Shown here: positions 11,452 to 23,289 of the stretch, one piece after another
How the letters are laid out: the number at the start of each line of letters is the position of its first letter
How positions within the stretch are numbered: position 1 is the stretch's first letter
Assembly (NCBI GenBank): GCA_026008535.1
Contig: BRKX01000017.1
Location: 6,154,501 to 6,218,500, forward strand
Source: Perilla frutescens
Taxonomy: Eukaryota; Streptophyta; Magnoliopsida; Lamiales; Lamiaceae
DNA length: 64,000 nucleotides
Direction of reading: 5' to 3'
Position numbers and translations under genes: made by a program
The notes under the pieces: model-generated
Databases searched by the model: none
The model's input: the letters and a program-made list of their open reading frames with translations, nothing else
What the model was told of the DNA's origin: nothing

Positions 11452-11575
11452 TATATAAAATCCTTACCCCACAAAATCCCCACTATTACTTTCACTCACC
11501 TATTTCAAAAATCAGAACACTCTCTCTCTCGATTTCTTCTGTAACCCTAATCTCTGAAAACTCTAAAGCTCAACA
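11452..11575 (+). promoter_or_regulatory. gene-like TATA box and CT-rich leader before Athila ORF3
   Basis: TATATAAA at 11452-11459 is followed by about 115 bases that look like a plant 5' leader: low G, rich in C and T, with ACTCTCTCTCTCTCGATTTC and TAACCCTAATCTCTG, ending CTCAACA before ATG. Plant transcription normally starts about 30 bases after the TATA box, which would give an ~85-base leader. It may be a subgenomic promoter for ORF3; that role is inferred. Confidence 0.5.
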
Positions 11576-13427
11576 ATGGCGAAGACCTGAGAGAAGAAGG
11601 CTGCACCCAAGGCTGGACCAAAGGCACGCTTGGAATTTGAGACTCTTACTGTCTCTGAAGAGCCCGCTCCAGCCAAGGTCATAAAGAAACCCTCTGCCAA
11701 GCCTAGGGAGAAAGCTGCGTCTGAGGCAGCCACTTTGAGCAAACCTTCCAAGGAGACTCTACCGGAAAAGGAGCCTGCGCCTGAGGTTGAGGCGACGGAG
11801 GAAAGTTCTGCAACTTCGACTCAAATGGAGCAGCAAGATGATGAGGCTACTGCAGAGGGCATGCAGAAGGAGGAGGCTACTGAAGAGCCTGAACCAAAGC
11901 CTAAAAAAGGGACTGAAAAGAAGAAAGCTAAAAAGCCAGCTAGGGCTCCGACCCCTGTGCCATCGGTGGAGATCGAGGACTTGAAAGATGACGAGGAAGG
12001 AGATGAAGTTGAAGGAAGAGAAGAGGGTGAAGAGGAAGGATACAGAGATACTGATTTGGACAAGTATTTGACTGAAATTGAAGACATTGAGGCTGAGCCA
12101 CAATCGGAGAAGATACCGCTTTTTGAACAGCAAGAAGAGGACGAGGCACCCGCTGACATCAAGAAGCGGGCACTGGAGAAAGCAAAGGGAAAAAATAAGG
12201 TTGGCGAGCCCACTCCAAAGCCCACCGAGCAGCCAGAAGTATCCCAGCAAGGGGATACAGAAGAAGAACAGGAGCAGTAAGAAACTAGTGCACCCTCCCA
12301 AACTCAGGCAGGCACTGAAGAACCCTCGGAGGACTCCTCACCCAGGCAAATGGTGGGGAAATCTGTGAGTGTAAAAGCCGGAGCCAAGCTGGCTGGAGAG
12401 GCGTCCTCACGCAAGAGGAAGGCTGAAGAGGGCACTTCAGCCTCTGTGCCCAAAAGGGGCAGAGGGGTGGGGATCCCCACACCAAGTAAGCCCAGCAGTG
12501 GCCTGCCACCAGTCAGGGGCATTATAAATTCAAAAAGAGTCCACCGTGAGACGCTCGCAACTCTTGGTATAGAGCAGAAGGTAAGGGACTTGTTTTCAGC
12601 AATCGGTTGGGAGTGTTTTCTGGATATGGAATGTGTGATTTTTGCTTCTTTGTCTCGTGATTTTGTCCAAAACTTGAAAATTAAAGCTGTGAATAAGCCC
12701 GCTACATCTACTAGGGTTTTATCTTTTAAATCGATGGGTAGGAGTTATTTTATGTCGGTTGATGACTTGAACATGTTGTTGGGCATCGTGACATATTTGG
12801 GCCTCCAGGATGAGGAGTGTGTCGATGCCGTGACTGTAGTGCCCGACTTTGCAGAAGGAGTCGATGCAAAATGGGTTGATATTGGGGATTGATCCATTTT
12901 TCAAAGCGGATCCACAAAGAGTTATTGCTTAAATAACGATGTTTTGAGATTCTGCCATAGGTTGTTAGCCTATAATTTCTTCGGCCGTAAGGATAGCACT
13001 AATTCAATCACTAATCAAGAGCTGTTTATTTTGTGGTGCATGGTGCATAAAATCAAAATTAATTTTGGCTCTGTGGCCATTGCACACTTTCGGGAGATTA
13101 AAACACACCCTAGGCATCGTATCTCTTGTGCCCAATTAATCACTCGAATTGTTGTTAGACATAGGCTCTTTGATTTGCATGCTACTGATTTAACCCCCCC
13201 TTCCCCGTGAATATTTTGATCTTAACTACTTGAGGAGGATGCAAGATGTGGTTGACGATGAGGATGGAAAACCTGTTTTCTTTATGCCGGGGGCAGACCC
13301 CTTGAGCATGCTTTTAGCAATGGCAGGTACATCGAGGAAACCACCAGTAGGGAAGGCACCACAGAGGGAGCACCCAGTCACAGTGATCATGAGAAGGCTT
13401 GAGTTGATCGAGAATGCCCGGTTCTAG
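11576..13427 (+). pseudogene. Athila third ORF (envelope-position protein)
   Basis: ATG at 11576 opens MAKT followed at once by TGA, probably from CGA. Read past it, the frame runs 11588-12280 as a highly charged Lys/Glu/Ala/Pro-rich chain with long acidic stretches. After a stop and shift it continues at 12350-12892 with a folded region. That part contains VRGIINSKRVHRETLATLGIE and the segments LFSAIGWECFLDM and LSFKSMGRSYFMSVDDLNMLLGI, which resemble the ATHILA ORF-1 / putative plant transposon protein families. More fragments follow at 12944-13210 and 13230-13427. Such ORFs occupy the env position in Athila elements, but I see no signal peptide or clear membrane segment, so an envelope function is not supported. 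Confidence 0.75.
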
Positions 13428-14631
13428 ACCAATGAAAAACTAACCCAAATTGAAGCAGCCCTGAAGGCCTATTTCAAACATGTTGGGTTTTCTTACCCAA
13501 CACCTGTAACCGACTAGTCTGGTTCTTTCTATCCTTGTAGATTAGGTTTCATTTTGTTTTTGTTTTTGTTTTTTCTGTTTTATTTGTTGTTAATTTGTTT
13601 GAGTCTGTGTCCACACTTTGCAAGTTGCAAAGTGTGTAGGTGGGTAGTTGAGTCAAAGCATGTTATTCTGTGAGTCTGTGTGGGCATTTCACGTGATGAT
13701 CCAACTTTAATTGCTTTACAGAAAAATCAGCATGCCCATTTAAGATAGGGATGACAAACGAGTTTAGCATGCCCTGTGAGACTTGAGCCTATATGTTGTA
13801 TGCTTCGTTTTACAGTTTTCTTTCATTCATGAGTATGAATAATTCTGTGCTTATGATGTTCTAGAATTTGCCTCTGTTCTGCGTTTAACTCTGGGAATTA
13901 TTGATGCATATGTAGATGAGATAGGCCTTTTTTTGCTGAACCATTGAAATAAAATAACTCCCACCAATGACACAGCCCTTGCAGCCCCGTTGAGCCTATA
14001 AAATGCCCTGGTCGATTTTGTTTTGGGTTGGTTTATACTTAGCCAGGGCATTATAAAATCTGGAAAAAAAAAGGGGAAGGCAGAGTTGTTGTTGGGAAGG
14101 CATATATATGAATGGCTAGAAAAGAAATGAAAAAAAAAGAGTCTGAATAAAAATCCCTCGAGTCTTAAGTGTTCAGAATGCCCAAAAGTGCCTGAACAGG
14201 GCACAGTAGGGTAATGAATAGAAAGGAGCTGGGGAGGGGTCTGCATAATCAATAAAAACTCCTCCCACTTAAAATGCCCACTGTAGCCTAAAAAGCCCTA
14301 TTGATACTAATGTATCATGGTTTCTGGAGAATGAATAGCAGAATTTTGGCAAACATATGGGATGAATTTTGTACAGAATTACAGCCGAATTGAGTGTATA
14401 CACTGAGTGAAGAGAGTCTGTGAGGATCACCAAGCTAAACTAATTTTTGACCTATTTTAGGTATGCTGAAACCTTGCATTTTTGTTGGATTATTTCTGAT
14501 GTGCCCAAACTAAGTAACAGTTTGCATTCTTGTGTCTTGAGTCTGTTTCTTTTCTCTTTTCTTTTCTTTTGTTTTTCTGGGTGCAATGCTTGAGGACAAT
14601 TATGCTTAAAGTGTGTGGGTGTGATAAGTCC
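13428..14631 (+). other. Athila 3' non-coding region with polypurine tract
   Basis: No coding region is found in this 1.2 kb. The end of ORF3 (AYFKHVGFSYPTPVTD) trails to about 13515. The stretch is T-rich, then purine-rich near 14060-14150. The last bases before the 3' LTR (GCTTAAAGTGTGTGGGTG, about 14614-14631) are the likely polypurine tract. Confidence 0.6.
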
Positions 14632-16201
14632 ATTTATTTCGTGTTTTTATGGGCATTTTATCCTCTATAAATGTCATTTTTAGTGTGTTTTGAGTCGAAA
14701 AGAACAAGGTTGCGATCAAAGGGCATTCCAAGAGTCGAGTCTGGCGGAAGGGGCATTTTATACCCAGTTATTCACGTTTATCTCACACATATGTTCATCA
14801 GAGGCATAGGGGACTTCTTCAGTATCCATCCCATATTCGGTCGGTGAAGTGGGCGTATCAGATACGGATGGAACTGACAGATGACGTCGTGCCCACAGTA
14901 CTTGCACAGACTCGACCACAGGTCAGAATGGGCATTCTCTTGAAACTCAGAAATCAGTTGGAGGAGAGATGCTGGAAGGTAGCTACATATCCGAAGGAGA
15001 GTTGGAGCTAAGCTGGACTCCTAGAAGGCGCTACAACAAAGAGATAAGCTCAATCGAAGGAGATAAGAGCAATCTCTAAAAAATAGGGATTTGATAAAGC
15101 TGAAGCTTATCCGGACAAGATCAGAGAGGGCACGCCGTTCTGAAATTTCAGCAGAAGACCCCTGCTTGTGGGGGAAACTTCACTCGGAAATGTAACTATT
15201 TAAGCAAGTTTAATCACTGGGAAATGGATCTTTTTAGAGAGTCGGAAACATTTCTACATTTTAAATTTCTGCATTTCATTTTCAGTACGCTGCTTGGGCA
15301 GCCAAAAACAATCCGAAAGGTCTTAAACCTTCGGGATTTAGGTTATGTTTACGCTTCTCAACGTTGGAGTTGAGTTTTTTCTTAATTAATTCAGTAAGTT
15401 CTTGTTTATTTTATATCTTTAATTTCTATAATTTTAATTATGTCTAGCCTTCTCGGCTAGATCTTTAATTCTGGCATTTGAACAATGAAATTGGTTTGAG
15501 CATAAATCTGGACTCGTGAGGCCAAAATGGGCATAGTAATGCATGATAAGTTTCCATTGATTCTTGAGCCTTGTTCCATGTGAGTGTTTGTCTGAGGTGC
15601 CCAATGTGGGTGATCACTCGTTAGGTAAAGAGGGTACACCACTATTAATTGAATTGGCGAATCGTGACTGTGTGTCGGCTCATATAGTAATAAGAGAATT
15701 AATGGGGTGTTGTGGGCATAAGAGGAATTAGTTGAACACAATAGATCTGGATCCGTCTAGGGCACACTGTTGCTTGTTTGCTTACATCTCTTAGAGGAAT
15801 CGGGAGGTGGGTAACTAGTTAGAGGTTTAATCGAAGAGGAATCACTTTTAAACCTAAAATGAAAGGATTGATGAGGAGACGCAGAGAAGAATCTGGTCAC
15901 CATAACTGGATGATCTATCATGTATGAAAATCAGTGTGCCCATGATCGAGTTGTTTTATATTTAAACCAAATTCTAATTCAAATGCCAGAACCTTTTGTT
16001 ATTTGATATTTTCGTTTGTTCCTTTTGCAGATTTAAATTCAGTTTAGTGACAATACCAAAACCCCCCTTTGTGATTGGTTACTTGAAGATAGAATCGCAA
16101 CAGCTCTCTGTGGGATTGACCCGTACTCATTGGCTAGCTACGCTCGCTGTGGGCACAGAAGTTTACAAATATATTTTTGAGCATGAAACGACTGCGCGTC
16201 A
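14632..16201 (+). repeat. 3' LTR of Athila element (1570 bp)
   Basis: It starts TGATAAGTCCATTTATTTCG and ends GCGCGTCA. It is directly followed by CAGAT (16202-16206), the right target duplication. It aligns with 4011-5589 over its whole length. Confidence 0.95.
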
Positions 16202-17900
16202 CAGATCCATGCAAAGAGTCTGAGGCCATCAAAAGAAACAAGCTCCAACTGTAGTGGACAGATATGAGTCCTTCAAGATGCACTGAGATGAAACCATCTT
16301 AAGCCTTGAAATGAGATTTCTAGGCATCATCAGCGAGATGAACAATCTGGGTAGAACATATCCCAATAGTGAGATAAATTCCAAAATCTTGGACAATCTC
16401 ATTGAAGAATGGGATATGAAGGTGATTGCTACAAAAGAGTCAAGAGACTTGAAGAGCATCACCACAAGAGAACTCTTCGGTTCTCTTAAGGCTCACGCGT
16501 ATAGCCTAAACTGAAAAAGAGAGGCATCCACTTCATCATCAGTCCAGGATGCAACTTTCTACGGTGAAAGAAATTGGTTTAGAGAAACTCGATGAAGAAA
16601 TGTCTTCCAGCCACGAAGTTCTCAAGCCAGAGAACAACTAGGAGGCTCAATTGATCGAAAAAGAGAAACAGCGGAGAAGAAGGAGAGTCTGGCTGATGAC
16701 ATCAATGATCAGATCCAGTCAGTTGCCAAGCTGCTAGAGAAGCTCAAAAAGATCAGAGATCAACCATCAGTTATGCTTCAAACTGATGAGAAGCCCAGAG
16801 GCGAGAGGAACCAACCGTCTGCTGAACAACCCAGGACAGCCAACAGAAGTATAGAAGAATGCTTCCATTGCCACAAGTAAGGACACTATAGATATGAGTG
16901 TCCAGAGCTCCCTGAAGACAAGAAGGCCAAGGTGAAGAGAAGCTTTTTCAAAAGAAAAGCTACGATGGCCAACACAGAGAATGTCGTGCTGGATGACTCA
17001 GACTATCCATCAGAAATCGACTCCGACGACTACAGCTTTGAAGATGAAGCGCTGTTCTACCTCATGGTTGACAACGAAGAAGAGGTTAGCACATGTGACT
17101 GCTTAACCTCTTTTTATCACATTCATGAAACTTCCATTTCTAGTAATGAAATAAATGAACAATTAAGACTGTTAGAAGATCAGTTAGCTGTTATATCAAG
17201 CATGCCTTTGCAACTGAAGGAGAAAATGATAACCTAAGAGATGAGGTCAAAATATTGAGAAGTGATCATGATAGAACTAAATCACTTGAAGCTCAGTTAG
17301 TCGAATGTGAGAAGTTGAAGCTCAAATTTGATGAGTTAAGAGCTGAGAATGAGACGCTCAGGCAGGAGATCCAGGAGAGAGAAGAAATATATCTCAAATT
17401 CAAGAAGGGATCTCAAATTCTTGATGGGATTCTAAGCTATCAAAGAGTTGAAACTGGTAGTCCAAGGTTAGGATACAACAGGTACACTGCCGCAGAAAAA
17501 TGAAAGGCAGTTGCTCAAATAAGTCAAGAAGGAACCCTTCCAGGTTTCGTCAAACTTGCACCAACCTAACCAGTTGAAGAAACTAAAGGCAAAGGAACTG
17601 AGAATATCCCTTCAAGTCAGCCGAAGCGTTCTATCCAATTCTCTCAACTGAAAGGCTCGGTTCAGTTTAAGCCATCAGTTCAGCAGAGGAAGCCATCTCA
17701 AAGAAGGCCACAAACTCAAAATAGGTAGTCCACCTATCAGCAAAGGCCACCAGCTCAGCAAAGGTACTCAGCCTACCAACAGAGGTTGTCAGTTCAGCCA
17801 AGACCTCCAGCTCATTAGAGATAGTCAGTTCGACACAAATCACCAGTCTATCCAAGGCCCAAAGCTTAGACCAGGCCTATGGCGAACAAAACTGACAGGC
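16202..17900 (+). pseudogene. Copia-1 gag, C-terminal part with zinc knuckle and coiled coil
   Basis: Resumes gag exactly where Athila cut it (DPCKESEAIK...). In order: the capsid core RFLGIISEMNNLGRTYPNSE and VIATKESRDL (16311-16514), a zinc knuckle CFHCHK-GHYRYEC (about 16858-16905) broken by an internal TAA, an acidic segment (16932-17237), a Leu/Glu coiled coil (about 17255-17400), and the SIRE-typical FKKGSQILDGILSYQR motif (about 17400-17450). A Gln/Pro/Arg-rich low-complexity linker follows to about 17900 with several stops. Several stops would be CAA/CAG-to-TAA/TAG changes. The role is RNA packaging and particle assembly; this copy is dead. Confidence 0.85.
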
Positions 17901-19917
17901 CAACTAGAGTAAGGAGAAATACTCAGTTTGGACCTTAGTCTTATTGAGATAGGACATCAGTTCAGGAGAGAACTGTCCTGCCAGCCTATCTTTGAAGACA
18001 TCCAGCAAGTCAACCTGGGAGAGATGTTGACTCAAGAAGAAACGTGCATATAAAATTGTATCGAGCACGTCAATACGTTCAGATCCCCTTGGAGAAGTTC
18101 ACTCCAACGGATCTCGCAACTCAGTATAGTGAGTACTTGGATTCAAGGGATAAACCAAGGATCAACTCCCACTATAACTGGTTTGTCAACTGGCCATACC
18201 ACAAGAGCGACAGAGCTCATGGAGTTAAAAGAAATTGGCCACAGTGAAGAGATAGACAAACTCGAGATCAGAGAGTTATGATCGAAGTGTTTTATCCTAC
18301 TAACTCTCATCACAGGTACAAGTTTAATGACTCAGCTCAGAGGAGGAGAGCTGAAAAAAGAGTGAAACTGATTAGTCGATTAATGTCTGAAAACTCTCTA
18401 CCTGCTATTAAGCCAAAAGTTTGGAAAATATGGATCCCTAAACACTTGTTTAGCATAGAAGGACCCGATATCATGCAGGTTCCTAAAAATTAATCATCTC
18501 TTTTACAGGAAAAGGGCATCCTATTGAAGAAGAGGACCAAGGAGGTTTGGTATCTAGATAGCGGGTGCTCAAAACACATGACAGGATATAGAGAGGATCT
18601 AAAAGGATAGGAAGTAAAAGGACCATTTGTCACATTCGGAGACAACTCCAAAAGTCGAACCATTAGAGAAGGGTTCGTGGTCAAAGGAAAGGTGGTAGCT
18701 AATGGAGCCTCCCACGTGGAATGACTGAAGCACAAACTTCTTAGCATCAATCAATTATGTGACAATGGATACATCGTTGATTTCAGTCGAAGCTCATGTG
18801 ACATCAAAGATAAATCAACTGGAGCAATTCTCCTAACTGGCGTAAGGACAGGCAACCTGTATACTGTTGACTGGTCAATCGGCTATGGAGAGGCTTGCTT
18901 TCTTTTAAAGGGCTCAACTGAAGTAAGCTGGCTATGGCATCGACGACTCAATCATCTCAACTTCAGAACCATCAATCATCTAGCCAAGAAGGAGCTAGCA
19001 GATGGGCTTCCCAAGGAGATTTTCAAGAAAACTAGCGTCTGCGGACCGTGCTAGAAAGGGAAGCAAGTGAAGTCATCATCCAAGGACAACTGCTCCCCTT
19101 CAACTGCTACATATGGATCTATTTGGGCCAGTCAGACCACCAACGCCCAAAGAAAAAAGATTCACTCTGGTGGTAGTCGACGACTTCTCAAGATACACAT
19201 AGCTAGAGTTTCTCAGAAGCAAGGATAAAACCTACTCCAAGCTATCAGCGATGATCAGGAGGCTGCAAACTGAAAAGGAGAAATTAGTTCAGTGAAATCG
19301 CTCAGACAATGGAACTGAATTCGTCAACCAACAGATCATCAGTTTTCCCAGTGAATTGGGAATAACTCATGAGCAATCAGCTGCCAGAACTCCACAGCAA
19401 AATGGTGTAGCTGAAAGGAGAAATCGCATACTCAAAAAAGTAGCTCAAGCAATGATAGTTGATGCCAACATAGTAGAAGGATACTGGGCCGGGGCAGTCA
19501 ACACGGCGTGCCACACTCAAAACAGAAGCGCCATCATCAACGCACATGACAAGACACCTTATGAGCTATACAAGGGTTGTAAGCCATCTATCTTATACTT
19601 CAAAGTATTTGGCTGCAAATGTTATATTCACAACAATGGCAAAAGTCAACTGAAGACTTTCAGTACCAAAGCTGATGAGGGAATATTTCTTGGTTACAAT
19701 TCCCCACACGCTCAAGCTTATAGAGTGTCCAATAAACGAACACTAGTTATGGAAATAACTTATCATATTGTTTTTGATGAGTTTGCCAATGAGTACATGA
19801 GTAAAGTACTCAATACATCAGTTCAACAGCTATCTAGCAAAACTGATAACTCGCAGGACTACGTGAACCACACAGTTCCTGAAGAGTTTTAAGTTGGACT
19901 AGAAGATGAAAGAAATG
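17901..19917 (+). pseudogene. Copia-1 protease and integrase
   Basis: After a linker (18044-18493, ending KPKVWKIWIPKHLF) comes the copia protease with its active site WYLDSGCSKHMTG (about 18548-18585). The GAG-pre-integrase domain follows with WLWHRRLNHLNF (about 18929-18965) and CGPC (about 19040). The integrase core shows VVVDDFSRY (about 19170), RSDNGTEF (about 19300) and NGVAERRNRIL, so D, D and E remain, although the frame breaks at least twice before 19356. The clean frame 19356-19892 ends in the usual FGCKCYIHNN, KADEGIFLGYN and EITYHIVFDE motifs. Sequence still of copia character ends at about 19933, where the LTR of element B begins. The copia reverse transcriptase that should follow is missing from the window. 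Confidence 0.85.
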
Positions 19918-19933
19918 TATCCAGCACTAGACC

Positions 19934-20989
19934 TAATAAGTCCGGTAGTGGCACCGTCGATCTAAATCCAGAGTTGCAGCTGCGAGGTCCAGTGATGAGA
20001 CTTAGAGCCAAGAAGCTGCAAGGATACTTTCAGTGCTACATGCAAAAGATGTAGAAGGATGAAAGGACCGAGTCCGGAAAGCACAAGCTGGTGAACGTGA
20101 CAAGTATTGAAGACTCGAAGAGCTGCGGATGCAAGATACAGCATGAGCCACGACGCGAGCCACCGGTCACGCCACCAGACGCGGGTTACAGTGCAAGTGG
20201 ATGAGCGACTAGACCCGTTCACGCCCATGACCCGTCTGGCTTTGGCACGAACCACGACGCGAACAATCCGTTCGCACCTGTGATCTATTTTTATTTGTAT
20301 TAAGCACGATCCACAGCGCGACTTAGGGCATGAGTAATCCCGAGTCGCGCCTAAGCCGAGCGCGTTCTGGATTGACATTTTTCTTCATGTTTTATTTCCT
20401 AGTTTGTATAGGATATTAATTTAGGAACTTTTGTTTTCTCCCTATGTATAAATAGGGCTAAACATTATTGTTATTATTCAGACTGGAATTGAAAGAAAAC
20501 GCTTTTACGCTACTTCCCGTCTCAAACACAAACATAGTTCTTGGTAAGGTTTGTTGATTGGCAACTACAAACTCGAAATCAATCATTTCGTTCGTGCATC
20601 CAGTAGTGTACAGGTTAATTGAGCCACGAAGGTTGCTCCATATTCGCGTTCCAGGTTCAAATAGATTCGGAATTCATCTCGGGTAATCTTCTCTATCCTT
20701 TCTCATTTTCCATCATTTCCACCACCACCACGCCTCCCGCACATTCCATTCCATATCATCTTCGCCATCACTTGCTTCCAATTTCATCCACCTTCAGTTT
20801 CATCCAATTTGAATTCTAGGGTTTAGATATTTGATATTTGGGGATTTTCCTATTTGAATAATTAATTTGATGTAATTGATTAGTTTGTTGGTTTATTTAT
20901 TATTTACTGTTCAATTGTTTGGATTGAATCAACCTATTAGTTGATGTCGTTCGATTCGTTTAGCTTCCGCATATTATTTGGCCGCATCA
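19934..20989 (+). repeat. 5' LTR of element B (about 1056 bp)
   Basis: Boundaries are inferred from relatives C and D, whose LTRs begin TGAT and end ATCA. Here the start reads TAATAAGTCC, with a presumed TG-to-TA change, and the end is GGCCGCATCA. Early in the LTR an open frame (about 19936-20053) encodes the polyprotein tail motif LQLRGPVMRLRAKKLQ, as in C. U3 holds a GC-rich zone (about 20140-20360) with repeated CACGACGCGA-like words, and CTATGTATAAATAGGGC (about 20441) is a good TATA region. The left boundary is less certain than the right. Confidence 0.6.
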
Positions 20990-20995
20990 TAGTTT

Positions 20996-21004
20996 TTGGT
21001 ATCA
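20996..21004 (+). other. primer binding site of element B
   Basis: TTGGTATCAG just after the LTR end matches the initiator Met tRNA type, followed by CCACG rather than AGC, so it is partly degraded. Sequence from here to about 21730 is AT-rich leader with no gene. Confidence 0.6.
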
Positions 21005-21739
21005 GCCACGTCAACTTCGGTTGGTCGTGGTTCAATCTAAATTCGTGTGTGACACAGTAGGGGCAAAAAGGATCGATCTTCTTTGATATATAAAAAAAAA
21101 GAATTCGAAAAAAAAAATCAGAATTGTGATCGAGCCCTATTGTGTTACCTTGTTATTGCATTGTTCTTGGAAATTCTTGAGTTCTTAATTGATATCGTTG
21201 GTTGTTGTTGAGTTGGGTAGTAATTGTTCTTGTTTCTTGAGTTATGTTGTGATCTGTCGTTCTTCATCGTATAGTGATTGAGAATGTCATATTGCATCTT
21301 CTTGTGTTATTGGGGGAGTCGAAATTTGGTGTCTTATTTTTATAAGCTTTGATTTATTTTGTTTCTTAGTTGGGTTTGATTTTGTTTCTTAGTTGGTTTT
21401 TGTGTTCACATTTGATAGAATCTCCATCCAAAGTTCATCCCATTATTCCATCCATTCAGTCACCTACTCCCATATACCTAGCCTAGTCGTGTCCTACCCT
21501 TTATCGTGGGTTTACCTGATTTTGCAGCCTACATTGTGGTCTTTTGCTTACTCGGATTCTCTAGAGTCAAGTTAGAGCTTTTGACTAGAGTTGGAGAAGT
21601 CAACCTCAGACCTATAGAGACATTAGAGACAGTGGGAATTCAACATCTACAGTGTGTCCAGAAATTGAGTGATATACACGAGAGTTAAAAAAAAGTGAGG
21701 TCCTTTTCTTTTGTTTTCTTTGTTTTGCAGGTACAAATG

Positions 21740-23200
21740 GAATCTGGAGATGGTTTGAAGTCACCTGGAAAGGAACCGGATCGCCTACCACTCCTACAGA
21801 CATGACTTCATCGACACCACAACCGTGGGATGCACAGTATCACTATCAAGTATTGGAGTATAATCTAGATAGTTCATTGGCTAAAATGATGGCATAGCTC
21901 GAGCTTCTTACTGCTCGAATCCCTGTACCACCACCTACTCAAGGCCAACCTGTCCAGCTAGAAGAAGCTGCTCGATAGCCAGTAGCAGCTCGTCAACCTG
22001 AAGCAGTTTGACAACCTGCAGTTCTAGCAATTGAGCTAGTCAGAGGGAATGCCAGAGCACAGCAGGCTCAACGTCGCCTAGCACTAGTGCTTCAGATCGA
22101 TCATGATTATTGAGAAGATGACTATGGAAGCTTTGGAGATGATTCAGAGTTTGAGTATGAGTCGCCACAGAACGTGCACTCCGTTATCTGTCCAGAATTA
22201 ATGATGCAGACAACTTGTTGAACAACATCAAAACAAGCATACTGGCGTTTGAGGGGTTGCATGATCCGGATCTGTACCTCGACTGGGAGAGGAAGGTCAA
22301 CAAAATTTTTTAATATTGTGATTTCCCAGAGGTGAAGAAGGTGCAGCTAGCTTCTATGGAGTTCACCGGGTATGCAGCTACTTGGTGGGAGTTCCAGCAA
22401 CACTGACACCGCAGAGACAGATATCCTTTGATTGACACCTGGCAGGAGATGAAGGATGTTATGAGGGGTCATTTCATTCCTGTGAATTATGAATGGGAAT
22501 TGGAATGAAAACTCAGTCATATTCGTCAAGGCACCCGGTCTATCGAGGAATACCATAAATAATTAGAGACCGTACTGAACGGGTTGGAAAGAAAGAGACG
22601 TTGATTGCTACAATCAACTGATATGTTGAGGGCATGAATCCTAACATAGCATGCAAAGTTGAGTTGAGGGACTTCGAGAGTGTTGAGGCTATGATCCACT
22701 ATGCCTTCATTGTGGAACGGTAGCTCAGAGATGGTTGCAGAAGACCGATGCAATCGACACTTGTGAAGCCACCATGGGTTCGAGATAAGTCTTCCATGCT
22801 GAGGACAGCCCCTACATGTCCTCAAGGCCATCTCTCATAGCCCGATCGCTGTTTAGAGCAGTCTGCACCTCAGCCAAACCGTAGACCTAAGTACAGCTCG
22901 CCTGCACCTAACCAAACCAATTTAACTCAACCTGGACCATCTACACAACCTCAGAATGGTACTTTGGGAAGAGCACGTGACATCCAGTGTCACAAGTGCA
23001 GAGGATGGGGACATGTCCAGGCACAGTGTTCGAATCGCAGAGTTCTCTTCATGTTAGAGCAAAATGAGTTAGAATCAGACAGTGAAGAGGAACTCGAAGA
23101 ATCAGATGCCGCAAATGATGCCACCTAGTCCCTAGATAGTCCGCCCGTGGATGAGATCGAAGATGAGAAGCTGAAGCAAGCCCATGTCAGCCTTGTTTCG
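21740..23200 (+). pseudogene. element B gag
   Basis: Frames are broken by many stops, but the gypsy gag order is visible. There is an N-terminal Gln/Pro-rich part with a coiled stretch (about 21740-22100). The Retrotrans_gag core follows with FEGLHDPDLYLDWERKVNKIF (22240-22310) and ASMEFTGYAATWWEFQQ (22350-22405), then an arginine-rich part. The zinc knuckle CHKCRGWGHVQAQC (about 22988-23030) is intact, and an acidic tail follows. The core closely resembles gag of element D (minus strand, 29985-28892). Confidence 0.8.
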
Positions 23201-23289
23201 ATCTGAGCACTGAGTCTGATTCGAGAGGAGGATCAGAATGACCAGCACGAGAACATCTTCTATGTGCACTATTCGATCCAAAACAAGAC

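Larger units (their letters stand above)
4011..16201 (+). mobile_element. Athila-type Ty3/gypsy retrotransposon (12.2 kb), with both LTRs
   Basis: Complete in outline: 5' LTR 4011-5589, a primer site of the TGGCGC-GTTGCCGGGG type typical of Athila/Calypso relatives, gag, protease of the DLGAS type, reverse transcriptase, RNase H, integrase, a third ORF, and 3' LTR 14632-16201. It is flanked by the 5-bp repeat CAGAT and sits in Copia-1 gag. The two LTRs differ by about 7 percent over the first 350 bases by eye, so the insertion is old. Gag and pol carry stops and shifts, though the integrase frame is open. The words GGGCAT/GGGCAC and their complements are strikingly frequent throughout. Confidence 0.93.

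Noticed and set aside
11759..12301. 180-codon minus-strand frame opposite Athila ORF3
   Set aside because: It is the complement of a Lys/Glu-rich plus-strand segment and gives an artificial Leu/Phe/Ser-rich chain.
11576..13427. Reading Athila ORF3 as a true envelope protein
   Set aside because: No signal peptide, convincing transmembrane segment or glycoprotein-like Cys pattern is seen. The position alone is not evidence of envelope function.
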